Below, in pieces: positions 1-10,146 of a stretch of DNA of 64,000 nucleotides. The translations under genes were made by a program, and so were the position numbers. Positions within the stretch are counted from its first letter, which is position 1. Every line of letters begins with the position of its first letter. The stretch covers positions 1 to 64,000 of the forward strand of contig CAVWOU010000001.1 of the NCBI GenBank assembly GCA_963756745.1, in the 5' to 3' direction. This stretch comes from DASPWW01 sp963756745. GTDB lineage: Bacteria; Actinomycetota; Thermoleophilia; Solirubrobacterales; 70-9. The notes beneath the pieces are model-generated. The model was not told the DNA's origin. It worked only from the letters and a program-made list of their open reading frames with translations, and searched no databases.

Positions 1-112
1 GAGCAGGCAGAGCAGCACCGACGCGAGTCACACCAGATTGGGTGACGACATACCACCCTGCTCGACCGAGACTCGGCCTGACCAACACCAGAGCGAGTAG
101 AAGGAGGTCGAC

Positions 113-679
113 ATGGCAAGCCACAGACAGAAAAGAACCGTTCGCCAAGGAAGGGCGCGCGAATCGGACCGGTCAGCGAGTTGAGCGTCTTTCTCAAAGT
201 CAAACCGGGCCGCGAGCAGGTCATCCGCGAGGTCTTCCACATGACCCCGGCCCAGCGTGCCGCGAGTCGAGAAGGCAATCCACGACGTTGGTTCCCTCCA
301 TCAGGCCAGGTACGTCCTGTTCGACAACGGGACGCGCCTGCTGATTGCGACCACGTTCGATGGTGACTGGGACGTCTACATCGACGATTTCGCGGCGTCG
401 TACATCCTCGACGCCTGGGACAAATTCCTCATCCATTGTGAGGGGTACCCGGACGAGGGGAAGGCGTCACTCACTGTGGACGAGATCAAGGAGTTCCTCA
501 CCGCGAACCAGGTCACGGCGGCCGACTTCTACATGACGTACCCGGGGGTTACGGTGAAGGAGATCAAGAAGGCGCTGCGCGATGAGCAGGCGTTCCAGCA
601 GGTGCTGGACAACCCCGGCGCCGCCGAGGCGCTCCAGCACCCGGCCCTGAAGCCGCTGCTGGAGCTGGCGGCCGACTGA
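113..679 (+). pseudogene. DyP-peroxidase-linked conserved protein, frameshifted
   Basis: A strong Shine-Dalgarno (aaggagg, 101-107) precedes ATG 113. Coding character then moves between frames: the segment starting LSVFLKVKPGREQ is read from about 142-260, and VEKAIHDVGSLHQARYVLFD to the stop at 679 lies in another frame. Joined, they give a protein of about 185 residues containing FDGDWDVYIDDF. From memory, proteins of this type are encoded next to Dyp-type peroxidases, as here; the function is unknown. At least two single-base indels are needed (about 115-140 and 257-275) and no in-frame stops lie within the pieces, so this is either a very recent pseudogene or assembly error. Confidence 0.55.
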
Positions 680-752
680 CCTCCGACGTCGTCCGCCGGC
701 TGGCGATGAACGTCCTGCCAAGGCCGCCGACCGACCTGCAAGGAATCGTGCC

Positions 753-2110
753 ATGACCGCCGAGCCGACCGTCACCCTGGAGCTCGACGACATCCAGGCC
801 CCGGTGCTGCACCCCCGCCCCACCCGGTACGCCGGCGCCGTGATGCTCGTGCGCATCGACGACCGGCGCGACGGCCGCGAGCTGCTGCGCCGCCTGATCC
901 CGTTCGTCCCCTCCGCGGCCGGCCCGCCGGACCCGGACCGGGAGGCCTGGGCCGCCGTGGCGCTCAGCTTCCAGGGCCTCAAGGCGCTGGGCGTGCCGGA
1001 GGAGACCCTCGCCAGCTTCCCGCCGGAGTTTCAGCAGGGCATGGCCGCGCGGGCGGCCGAGCTGGGCGACACCGGCGAGAGCGCGCCCGAGCACTGGGAG
1101 CCGCCGCTCGGGGGCCCGGACGTCCACCTCGGCGATCTACGCGCTGGCCCCGGACGCCGCGCGCCTGGAGGCGGTGCTCGCCGGCGCCCGCGACGCCCTG
1201 CGGGAGGTGCCCGGCGTCGCGCCGATCTGGCAGCAGGACACCTACATGCTGCCGAACGAGCGGACCTCGTTCGGGTTCAAGGACGGCATCAGCAACCCGG
1301 CCATCGAGGGCAGCGGCATCCCCGGCACCAACCCGCACGAGGCGCCGTTCAAGGCCGGCGAATTCGTCCTGGGCTACCCGAACGAGAACGGCGACCTGCC
1401 CCCGATGCCCCAGCCCGAGGTGCTCGGTCGCAACGGCAGCTACGTCGTCTTCCGCAAGCTCCAGACCCGCGTGGCGGCGTTCCGCCAGTACGTACGCGCC
1501 CGCGCCAAGAGCCGAGCCGAGGAGGAGCTGCTGGCCGCCAAGTTCGTCGGCCGCTGGCCGAGCGGCGCGCCGCTGGTGCTCGCCCCGGAGCGCGACGACC
1601 CGGAGCTGGGGGCCGATCCGGAGCGGAACAACGCCTTCCTCTACGCCGCGGACGACGACGCTCGGGGGCTCAAGTGCCCGCTCGGCGCCCACGCCCGTCG
1701 GACGAACCCGCGCGACGCGAAGATCATCGGCGTGGCGCGGATGCACCGGATCATCCGGCGGAGCACCAGCTACGGCCCGATGCTGCCCGAGGGCGTCCTG
1801 GAGGACGACGGGGCCGATCGCGGCATCCTGTTCTTCTGCCTCCAGGCGAACCTGGCCCGCGGGTTCGAGTTCGTCAAGACGCAGTGGATCAACGACGGCA
1901 CCTTCTTCGGCACGCCCGACGAGAAGGACCCGCTGGTCGGGCCGAACGACGGGACCGGACGTTCACCGTCCCCCAGCAGCCGATCCGCCGGCGCCTGACC
2001 GAGCTGCCCCAGTTCGTCGTCAACCGCGGCGGCGAGTACTGCTTCATGCCCGGCCTGCGGGCCTGCGCTGGATCGCCGACCTCGGAGACGGAAGCGGAGC
2101 CGCAGGTTGA
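753..2110 (+). pseudogene. Dyp-type heme peroxidase, three frameshifts
   Basis: DyP peroxidases oxidise substrates with H2O2 using heme. The N-terminal third begins at ATG 753 and reads MTAEPTVTLELDDIQAPVL. The middle (about 1130-1965) is in a second frame and carries NERTSFGFKDGISNPAIEG, which includes the family GxxDG distal motif, then CPLGAHARRTNPRD, with the likely proximal His in GAHARR. The C-terminus FTVPQQPIRRRLTELPQFVV returns to the first frame near 1965, and a last shift near 2063 would give GLRALRWIADL ending at TGA 2108-2110. Each break is repaired by one base and the protein is otherwise colinear with the family, so it was functional recently or is damaged only in the sequence. 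Confidence 0.75.
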
Positions 2111-2184
2111 GCTCCGCGTCCGGTCTCCCCGTCGGGGGCGAGCTCGCGCCGAGGACGACTCGCGGATGAGGAGCCGCACAGGTG

Positions 2185-3591
2185 ATGGATGTCGTAGTGA
2201 TCGGCGCGGGACCCGCGGGGAACTCGCCGCAATCCGTGCTGCGGAACTGGGCGCTCGGACGACACTGGTGAGCAGCGCGGAGTTCGGCGGCATGGCCGCG
2301 AACGATGGACCCGTGCCGGTACGCGCCCTGGCGTACGCGGCCCGGCTGGTGCACGAGGCGTGTCACTTGCCTCGTTACGGCATCACGGTCGGCGAGCTCG
2401 CGCTGCAGTACGACAAGCTGCTGGCTCGCGTCGGAGAGGTCGTCCGCGATGTCCGCGCGCGCTCCCCCCTGCGTGAGCGGATCGACGCGCTCGGCGTGAC
2501 GGTCTACGAGCGGGTCGGTGCCGCCCGCTTGGTGGACCCGCACACGATCGAGACCGAGCGCGGACCGCGGCTGCGGGCGGAGAAGCTGATCATCTGTACC
2601 GGAGGCGTCAGCCGTCGAATTGCTGTCCCCGGCTTCGAGCTCACCGAGCGACGCATGGGCGTTGACCGCGGTCCCCGCGTCGATGCTGGTCGTTGGTGCG
2701 GGGAGCACGGGAGTGCAGACCGCTTCCATGTTCCACGCGTTTGGCACCAGGGTTGAGCTGTTCGAGGCGGGGCCCCACATTCTGCCCTCGGAGGACGAAG
2801 AGGTCGTCGCCGCGGTCGCCGGGGAGCTTCGCTCTTCCGGCGTGGCTGTCGACGAGCGGTTCGGCGCCATCGAATCCTTCGAGAACACCCCGGCGGGGGT
2901 GCGAATGAGCGACCGCGATGGCAGCGGCGACCGCGCTGCCGAGGCGGAGCTGGCGATCGTGGCCGCGGGTTGGGTGGCCGATACCGCCGACTTGAATCTC
3001 TCTGCAGCGGGGGTGGTGCTCGAGCCGCACGGGTCCATCAAGGTGAATCGATTTCTCCAGACGTCCGCGTCACACGTCGATGCGGCCGGCGACGTGACCG
3101 GACGCCTGATGCTGGTCCCCGGGGCAATCGAGGACGGCTTCGGGGCGGCCACCAACGCCGTTCAGGGCCCGACTTATCCGCTGCCGCATCTGCTCACCCC
3201 CTCCGGCAGCTTCACCCACCCCGAGTACGCGCAGGTGGGGCTCACCGAGGCCAAGGCACGTGAGACCCACGACGTCGTGACCACGGTGGTGCCCTTCGAG
3301 GCCGTGGTACGCGCGATCATCGAGGGGCGGACGTTCGGCTTCTGCAAGCTGGTCGTGGATCGCGCGAGCTGTCGGACGCTGGGGTGCCACGTGGTCGGCG
3401 AGCATGCGGTGGAGATCACGCAGCTGGCGGCGATCGCCATCGCGGCGCAGACGCCGGTGGACGAGCTGGCGCGTGTCGCCGTCTCCTTCCCGACCTACGC
3501 CGAGGTTCTCGTGCACGCGGCGGTCCGAGCGGCCGTCGAGCTCGACCTGCCCCTGAGCGGGCAAGCAGAGCAGCTGGGCATGACGCGGTGA
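2185..3591 (+). pseudogene. FAD-dependent pyridine nucleotide oxidoreductase, two frameshifts
   Basis: The fold is that of the dihydrolipoamide dehydrogenase/mercuric reductase family. MDVVVIGAGPAG at ATG 2185 is the FAD dinucleotide motif, MLVVGAGSTGVQTASMF the NAD(P) motif, and DAAGDVTG the second FAD site; a dimerisation domain runs to the stop at 3591. The usual redox-disulfide segment GGTCxxxGC is replaced by GGMAANDGPVPV, so the catalytic cysteine pair is absent. Two single-base shifts occur, one in a G-run near 2218-2222 and one near 2640. Downstream of 2650 the frame is intact. It follows the DyP gene in the same orientation, suggesting a redox operon (inference). Confidence 0.7.
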
Positions 3592-3619
3592 CGCTCCAGT
3601 AGCGCCTGGAGCGGCGCCC

Positions 3620-4194
3620 GACACCCCTGCCGAGCTTGCGGATCTGGAACGCCCGCACGATGTCGATGAAGCGGTGCATCAGCGACCAGATGCCAGCGAA
3701 GACGAGCAGCATGTAGGCCTTCTCGATGAAGAGCTGACCGCCGGCCCAGAAGGCGAGGATGATCATTAGCCACCTGCGATCAGGCTGAGCCACCACAGCT
3801 CGTTGACCTCGCGGGAGGCGAACGCCTGATCACTGAGAAGACCCCGACGATCAGGACCAGGAACCCGTGGAAGTCGGCGAGGGTCGCCAACGTCTTCTCT
3901 GGGCTGATCAGCGCGATCACGCCGGCCACGAGGAAGAGCCCGCCGAACAGCCAGTACACCCACGTGTCGCGTTCGAGGAACGAGGAGACCGCGTACTGCT
4001 GCACGCCGGTAACAAGAGACATCAGGCCGATTATTATGCCCACTGTCGTGATCGAGGCCTGGTCGAACTGCAGAATGACGAGGCCGACGATCACCCAGGC
4101 GATTCCGAACAACAGCGACATCCACCACAGCCCCGAGATCTTCCTGCAGCGTACTGCGGGACTCCCGCTCTGGGGGTGTCATGCCAGCCTCCAT
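3620..4194 (-). pseudogene. DUF308/HdeD-type membrane protein, frameshifted
   Basis: A hydrophobic multi-pass protein is spread over three minus frames: MTPPERESRSTLQ near 4182, then MSLLFGIAWVIVGLVILQFD through about 3845, then FASREVNELWWLSLIAGG, then WLMIILAFWAGGQLFIEKAY to QIRKLGRG near 3623. Paired hairpin-like membrane helices with charged turns match the HdeD/DUF308 family, several of which are linked to acid or stress resistance. Three one-base changes restore one frame of about 190 residues. The natural stop is not clear; the last frame runs on to 3416 beneath the opposing flavoprotein gene. Confidence 0.6.
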
Positions 4195-4290
4195 CTCGAT
4201 CTCCTATCCCCTGTCTTGGGGCGGTCGAAGCGAACGCGAGGCTGATTCTCCCACGGCCCTCGGTTGGAAACAATGGGCCGAGGCGGGCCA

Positions 4291-4821
4291 TCAGTGGATG
4301 AGCACCTTGAGGAGCACGACGAACAGTCCCAGCATCAGGCGAACGCGGCCGAGAGGAGCGTCCCGCCCGGGCCGGCACCTTGACGGATCGCGGCGTAGGC
4401 ACCCGTCGCGGCCAACTCCACCAGCGCAAGGACGGTCGCCGCCACGAGCGCCGCCCGCTCGGGTATTAGGCCGATCGCGCCCAGCGCGAGGATGAGCACC
4501 AGCGGGATGGCGACCTCAACGAGGGACCAGTTCTCCCGCGTGGCCCGAGCGACCGCCGCTCGAGTCAACCCCCGGCCGTGCGACACGGCTGTGCCGAGCA
4601 GGCGCGCGTACACGTGCGCCAGCCAAAAGACGAGCGCTGTCACCAGCATGCTGATGGCGGCCTGCCCGGCGTCGGAAGGATCGGACTCCCGTGAGATCGC
4701 GATCACGGCCGTCGCGAGGATGAGCCCGTACACGCCCTGCGTCGCGCTCTCGCTCGTGCGGATGGCGAGCGGGCGCCAGTCCGAGATCGGATCTGGTCGA
4801 GGGGTCGCGCACGACAGACAT
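4291..4821 (-). pseudogene. Small integral membrane protein, two frameshifts
   Basis: The central open frame (4335-4733) encodes about four hydrophobic helices, including VYGLILATAVIAIS, AISMLVTALVFWLAHVYARLL and VAIPLVLILALGAIGLIP. A start at ATG 4821 (MSVVRDPSTRSD) and an end at TGA 4291 (LFVVLLKVLIH) both need one single-base shift, near 4785 and 4333. The repaired product is about 176 residues. I do not recognise a characterised family. It belongs to the minus-strand group of membrane proteins with the DUF308 and AI-2E genes. Confidence 0.5.
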
Positions 4822-4882
4822 CTTGCCCGTGTCGTGAGGCTGGCGAAAGCGTCGCGCGAGTGCTACGGGCCGAGCCGAGCCC

Positions 4883-5988
4883 TCAGGCCGGCTGCCGCTG
4901 CTCCGCGGCGTCCGCTGCGGCGATGCGAGCTCTTCTGGCGGCGGTGAGCTCGTCGGCGACGATCTGGACCCCGGCCGCGATCGGCACGCCGATGATCGCG
5001 CCGATGAGCCCGAAGAGCGCCCCGAACACCAGCACGCTGGCGAGCACGGTGAAGCCGGAGACCTGGGCCGCCTTTCCGATGATCGTCGGCTGCAGGACGT
5101 AGTTCTCGATCTGCTGGTAGACCACGATCACGATCGCGACGGCGATCAGGGCCTCGAGGCCGACCGACAGCGCGACGAGCCCGATGATGATGCCGGCGAT
5201 CGTGGCCCCGATGTTGGGGATGAGGTCGAGGAACCCCGCGATCAAAGCCAGGGCGAGGGGGTACGGAAGCCCGAGGATCTCCGCTGTGACGCCGTAGACG
5301 GTCGCGCAGATCACGGAAATGGCCAGGTTGCCGAGCATGTAGCGCGAGGTCGCGTGGATGATTCGATCCGTGACATCCAGGTAGCGCTCCCGCTTGTCCC
5401 GGTACAGCAGGCTCCCGATCCAGGCCCGCACGCGCGGTTCGTCGATCAGCCCGAAGAGCGTCAGGAAGAGGACCGAGAAGAAGAGCGCGACCGCCCCGAA
5501 GGCCGAGACTCCGACTTGGGCGACGCCGCCCGACGCCTTGCCCACCCCGCTGGTGATTTCGCTTGCGTGCTCTCTCAACGTGTCGAGCGAGTCGCCCCCG
5601 CCGTTGATGAAGTTGCCCAGATCGCTGCTCCGGACCTCGTCCACGATCTGTGGCAGGTCGTCGGCGAACCCGCGCACTGCGCCGCTGATCGCCTGCACCA
5701 CCACAAGCACGACGGCGCCGATGACGATCACGATCCCCAGCACGAGCACCGTGGAGCACAGCGCCCGGCTCCAGCCAAATCGTCGCTCCATCGCATTCAC
5801 CACCGGCAAGAGGACGGCGACGCTGAAGACCGAGACGAAGATCATGAGCAGGACGTCGGCGATCGAGCCAGCGCCCACGCGACGGCGACCGTCGCAGCGA
5901 CCAGCAGAATCGTCCGGATCGATATCGAGGCCTCGACCTCGGGGCGACCGGTGTCGCTGGCTCCCGAGGAGGGCTCTGCCGCGGTCAT
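4883..5988 (-). CDS. AI-2E family transporter (frameshift near the N-terminus)
   Basis: The 331-residue open frame from 5878 contains the repeated membrane helices and the family C-terminal segments LPYPLALALIAGFLDLIPNIG and GALFGLIGAIIGVPIAAG typical of the AI-2E/PerM/TqsA exporter-like family. Members export autoinducer-2 or ions; the substrate here is unknown. The true start is probably ATG 5988 (MTAAEPSSGASDTGRPEVEA), which supplies the first membrane helix RTILLVAATVAVAWALG, but a one-base loss near 5866 puts it out of frame. The tail is a short charged cytoplasmic end. Only one shift is seen in 1.1 kb. Confidence 0.75.
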
Positions 5989-5995
5989 CTGCTCT

Positions 5996-6432
5996 TCATA
6001 CCGACTCGGGCGGATGACCTACAGGTGGCTCATCGCGCTCACGCGCTCGACCGAGATCGCGAGGATGACTCGGTCGACGGCGGCGAGCGCTTCGTCGCTC
6101 TGCGCCTCCGGGAGCTCGTCGGTGCCGGCGATGCGCTGCATGATCAGTGCCGTCGGTGGCCCGATTTCCTTGGTCAGGAGCTCGGCGCGGCCGGAGACGG
6201 TCGCCGACGGATACGGCTGCTCGTCCCGCGAACCCAAAGCGACGCCCAGCCGGTGCGCTGTACGTCCCGCGCCGCGGCACCGAACAGTAGTGCGCCCGAT
6301 CGCCGAGCAGGACGCGGAGCGGCGTCCTACGCGATGCGCCCCCGACCGCACGCCGGACACAATCACCCAGAACGCGTGATGCCGGCTCACCCCGCGAGGC
6401 GTCAGGATCGTGACTCCAGAGGAGGTCATCTC
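5996..6432 (-). other. Possible decayed minus-strand gene / intergenic region
   Basis: No intact gene is visible between the AI-2E start and the BON gene. On the minus strand, fragments in two frames look protein-like: SGALLFGAAARDVQRTGWASLWVRGT (about 6215-6295), then SGRAELLTKEIGPPTALIMQ to SAMSHL ending at 6019. Loosely, these resemble the second half of a flavin/F420-binding split-barrel (PPOX) protein, but I cannot assign it firmly. At least one frameshift would be required. Confidence 0.2.
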
Positions 6433-6888
6433 ATGCCCCAGGAGATCGAACTCGAGGACAACGTGAAAGCGGCGCTCGCCCGTGATGCTCGCCTCCAACA
6501 CGACCAGGCCATCGCGGTGTTCGCGCGCGCCGGAGCCGTCACGCTGCGCGGCACCGTCGAGAGCTTCGCGCAGCGCCACGCGGCAGTCGAGGACGCTCAC
6601 GGGGTCGCTGGAGTGGAGGCGGTCTATGACGAACTCGACCTCCGGCCGTTTCTGCACGACCCGCACGACGACGAGCTCCGCGGCGCCGCGCTGCAGCTGC
6701 TGATCCGCGACACGCACGTCCCCGAGACCGCGATCGACGTCGAGGTGGCCGATCGCTGGGTCACCCTCAAGGGAGAGGTCAGGCATCAGCACGAGAGCGA
6801 CGCCGCGTTCGAGGACGTGGCCCAGCTCGAGGGCGTCGGGGGCATCACCGACACGATCAAGGTGGTGACCGTCCCGCGCATGACGTGA
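6433..6888 (+). CDS. BON-domain protein (two BON repeats)
   Basis: This 151-residue soluble protein has no signal peptide. Two BON (OsmY/nodulation) domains are visible: residues about 7-70 (LEDNVKAALARDARLQ, then AGAVTLRGTVESFAQRHAAV) and about 80-148 (LLIRDTHVPETAIDVEVADR, WVTLKGEVRHQHESDAAFED). BON domains bind phospholipid or act in stress proteins. The start ATG 6433 has GAGGAGG about 8 bases upstream. It is the first intact gene after the frameshift-rich left end. The 230 bases downstream carry only a short remnant (frame ending HRRS at about 6992). Confidence 0.75.
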   Translation: MPQEIELEDNVKAALARDARLQHDQAIAVFARAGAVTLRGTVESFAQRHAAVEDAHGVAGVEAVYDELDLRPFLHDPHDDELRGAALQLLIRDTHVPETAIDVEVADRWVTLKGEVRHQHESDAAFEDVAQLEGVGGITDTIKVVTVPRMT

Positions 6889-7119
6889 CAGCGGGTCACG
6901 CCAGCGGCGCTGTTCTAGAGCGCGCTTCGGCGACGAGCACGCCGAGAAGGTGGCCGGCTACATGCCCTACTTCGCGCGCCACCGACGCTCATAGAACCCC
7001 GTGCGATACGCCGAAACGCCCGCGACCGTGGCCCTTGCCGATACCTGCGGTGAGGTAGCGGCCGCGTTCAAGCAGGCTTGGGGCGGTGGCGCCGCCGCGA
7101 TCTCACGAAGATCGTGCCC

Positions 7120-9951
7120 TCAACGCGACCTGGACCCTGGCGCAAGCAGCCCGAGCTCCCGTGCTCGATCGACCGCCTCGCGGCGGCTGTGCGCGTCGAG
7201 CTTGGCGTAGATGTGGCGCAGGTGAGTCCGCACCGTATTCGGGGAGACGAAGAGCTCGGCGGCGATCTCCGGTGCCTTCAGGCTGCTCGGTAGGAACCTG
7301 AGGACGCGAAGCTCGGCCTCGCTCAGGTCCTCCGACAATGGCGCCGGCTCGCCGCGGGGCCGGGTCGATGAACCGGAGAGGACGTCGAGGATCTCCGATA
7401 AGAGCGTGGGATGTGCCGTCTTGTGCCGGGGGTGACGCTCCAGCAGGGGGCGGACCGGTGCCATGGCGAACGGCAGGAGGATGCCGTCCGCTTCCGCGAC
7501 GTCGAGTGCCCGCTCCAGCGATTCCTCAACCGCACGGATATCGCCGAGGGCGTTGTGGGCGGCGGCGGCGAAGAGGAGGGCATCCATCGACGCGGTTCGA
7601 GGGTGAATAGTCGGAGCGGACCGCTCGATCGCCGGGCGAAGTACCGCGAGCGCGCGCTCGGGATCGCCTTCTCCGAGATGAACTGCTGCCGCAGCCAGGC
7701 GCATTTCCGCACGATCGCGCTCCTCCGAGCTCATTTCGGCGAGAGCCGCCGCGGCGGCATCCGTCTCGCCGAGCCGCACCTGAACCTCGATCAGCTGTAC
7801 GCGGGGATCGACCGTCAGAATGTGCTTGCTTAGGCGCTGCCGAACGCTCTCCGCGGCAGACAACGCCTCAAGGGCCTCCTCGAGCCGCCCTCGTCCGAAC
7901 CGCAAGAGCCCTTGGGCGTACCTGGCCACGAGCTCGATCACGGGTTCCCCCGCGGCGGGTAAAGCCCGATCCGCCCTCTCGAGGCGCCGCTCCGCCGCCT
8001 CGAAGTCGCCCATCCAGACGAGTTCATACGCCTGGATGACGAGGGCCGGAACGATGATCGGATCATCCGCCCAACCGTTGGCCTCGGCGATCTCAATTGC
8101 TTGCTCGGCGAGCCGGATTCCGCCCTGGACTGGGTTTCCTGCCACGGCTTCGGCGATCCCGAGGGGGGCGAGACAGCCGACCTCGAGGTATGGCCGCTCG
8201 ATCCTGCGAGCCAGCCCGATTGCCTCATCCAGGTGCGCCCGCGCGTCGGAAAGGTGGAGAGCCCAGAGCTCCGCGATGCCGAGATCCATCAGTGCCGTCG
8301 CCCGGTGGTCGGCCGCACGTTCCATGTCCTGAGCCGGCTGTGCGGCCAGCACCTCTTGTAAGGAGCGCATCGCCTCGACCGTCGCGTCCAGGTCACCGCC
8401 GCGACGCGCGAGCGACAGCTTCGTACTGCCCATGCGCAGATCGAATCGCCACCGGCGGTCCTCTGCCACCTCTCCGGCGAGCCGTTCGGCGAATTTGATG
8501 TAGGCGGATGTGTCGCCCAGATCACCCTCGAACATCTGCGCACCCGCGAGCGCGACTGCCAGCTCCGGGTCCTCAGCCGCGGCCTCGTGAGGAAAGATGG
8601 AGAGCAGCTCGCGGAGGGTGGCCAGACGGCCGTCCAGGCCGAGGCTGATGTAGCAGTCCGCGAGCAATCTGGCTGCGTAACGCCAATCCTCGGCCGCCTG
8701 GGCATGGCGGATCGCCCCGACGGGATACCCGTGTTCCTCGTACCAGTCGGCGGCCTTCCGGTGGAGGACCTCGATACTGGCAGGATCGGTGCGCCGCAGC
8801 TCCAGGCGCAGCAGGTCGGCGAACAGGTGGTGGTAGCGAAACCAGGAGCGGCCCGCGTCGATCGAGCTCACCAAGGCGTTGGCCTCCTCGAGCTCCTGCA
8901 GGATCCGCTCCGAACACGAGGCACCGGTGAGGAAGTCGGCCAGCGGCCCGCTCACCCGGTCGAGGATCGAGGTCCGCAGCAACAGCTCGCGGACCTCCGG
9001 CGGCTGGCGCTCGAGCACCTCCGCCACCAGGTAGGCGGCTACGTTCCGCTCGCTGCCGGAGAACTCGCTCACGAACCGCTCTGGGTCGGGGTGCTCGGCG
9101 AGCGAGATCGCCGCCAGCCGCAGGCCGGCGACCCACCCCTCCGTCCGCTGGTGAAGCAGGGCCACCGCCTCGTCCGAGAGCACGATCCCGCTGGCCTCGA
9201 GCAACTCGCCCGTCTCCTTCGCCGAGAACGACAGATCCGGGCCGCGAATCTCGGTCAGCTCGGCCGCAAGCCGGAGGCGGTGCAGGCCGAGCTGCGGCTC
9301 CACGCGGCTCGCCAGCACCATCCGCAGCTTCGCCGGTACCCGGTCGAGAAGCAGCTCCAGGCACGCCAGCGCCTCCGCCGAATCGAGCTCGTGCAGGTCG
9401 TCGATCACCAGCACGATCGGTTCCTCGAGCGAATCGAGGTCCGAAAGCAGCCGCTCGACCACCGCCTCGCCGCGGAAGTCCGGCGTGGGCTCGATCCGCG
9501 CCACAAGATCCTCTCCGCCGCTCGCATCGGCGAGCGCGTCGATCACCGACAGCCAAAAGCGCTGCGCGTCCTGCTCGCCGCGCTCAACCGCTATCCAAGC
9601 GATCCCCTCGCCGAGGGCGGCGGCGTCGACCCACGAGCGCAGCAGCACCGTCTTGCCGCTCCCGGCAGGGGCGCAGACGAGGACCACACCGCCCGGAGGG
9701 CACTCCGAGAGCCGCCCGAACAGCGCCTCGCGGAGAACCAACCGATCGCGCGCCGGCATCCGCTCCACCCGGGCCGGACGAGTTGCAATCCAACCCCCGT
9801 AGCGACCTTCGGCGGAGTCAGGTCCGGTCACCGCGGCGCCCTCGTTCCCTCCGTCGGCCGGCGAAGGGCTAGGGACCCTCGGAGAGGCGAGCTTGGAGCT
9901 CTGATGTGCCCTTCCGGTCCCCGCATCGATGCGGTCCCGGTTGCGGTTCAT
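7120..9951 (-). CDS. LuxR-family regulator with MalT-like ATPase (LAL type)
   Basis: A 943-residue protein from ATG 9951. Order of domains: variable N-terminus; STAND/AAA-like NTPase with P-loop APAGSGKT at residues 94-101 and Walker B LVIDDLHEL near 190; winged-helix/arm region; a long TPR-like helical array (ALSAAESV, ERALAVLRPAIERSAPTIH); and a C-terminal LuxR helix-turn-helix (LSEAELRVLRFLPSSLKAPE, then SPNTVRTHLRHIYAKLDAHS). Such regulators sense small ligands and activate transcription as oligomers. The frame stays open upstream to 10146, but the low-complexity extension is unlikely to be translated. No target operon is adjacent. Confidence 0.85.
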   Translation of the reverse strand: MNRNRDRIDAGTGRAHQSSKLASPRVPSPSPADGGNEGAAVTGPDSAEGRYGGWIATRPARVERMPARDRLVLREALFGRLSECPPGGVVLVCAPAGSGKTVLLRSWVDAAALGEGIAWIAVERGEQDAQRFWLSVIDALADASGGEDLVARIEPTPDFRGEAVVERLLSDLDSLEEPIVLVIDDLHELDSAEALACLELLLDRVPAKLRMVLASRVEPQLGLHRLRLAAELTEIRGPDLSFSAKETGELLEASGIVLSDEAVALLHQRTEGWVAGLRLAAISLAEHPDPERFVSEFSGSERNVAAYLVAEVLERQPPEVRELLLRTSILDRVSGPLADFLTGASCSERILQELEEANALVSSIDAGRSWFRYHHLFADLLRLELRRTDPASIEVLHRKAADWYEEHGYPVGAIRHAQAAEDWRYAARLLADCYISLGLDGRLATLRELLSIFPHEAAAEDPELAVALAGAQMFEGDLGDTSAYIKFAERLAGEVAEDRRWRFDLRMGSTKLSLARRGGDLDATVEAMRSLQEVLAAQPAQDMERAADHRATALMDLGIAELWALHLSDARAHLDEAIGLARRIERPYLEVGCLAPLGIAEAVAGNPVQGGIRLAEQAIEIAEANGWADDPIIVPALVIQAYELVWMGDFEAAERRLERADRALPAAGEPVIELVARYAQGLLRFGRGRLEEALEALSAAESVRQRLSKHILTVDPRVQLIEVQVRLGETDAAAAALAEMSSEERDRAEMRLAAAAVHLGEGDPERALAVLRPAIERSAPTIHPRTASMDALLFAAAAHNALGDIRAVEESLERALDVAEADGILLPFAMAPVRPLLERHPRHKTAHPTLLSEILDVLSGSSTRPRGEPAPLSEDLSEAELRVLRFLPSSLKAPEIAAELFVSPNTVRTHLRHIYAKLDAHSRREAVDRARELGLLAPGSRSR

Positions 9952-10087
9952 CGTGACCCAGCATTGTCGCGCGTCCCCTCCCGCATCGGTAGTTAGCTCT
10001 GGTTTCGTAGACCGGTCACTCAGGCGTGGCGGGCTCTGTCGGCCGTCGCTCGCCAGGCGCATGAGCGAGACTGGCCGGACCGATCCG

Positions 10088-10116
10088 TTATCGGGCGCAT
10101 TCTTATCGGGCGCATT
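10088..10116. repeat. Two tandem 14-bp direct repeats
   Basis: The 14-mer ttatcgggcgcatt occurs at 10088-10101 and again at 10103-10116, a 15-bp period. It lies about 140-165 bp upstream of the start of the large LuxR-type regulator on the minus strand. It could be a paired regulator-binding site or a simple duplication. Confidence 0.5.
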
Positions 10117-10146
10117 GCCGCGCGAGTCTAGGACAGGCTGCAACAA

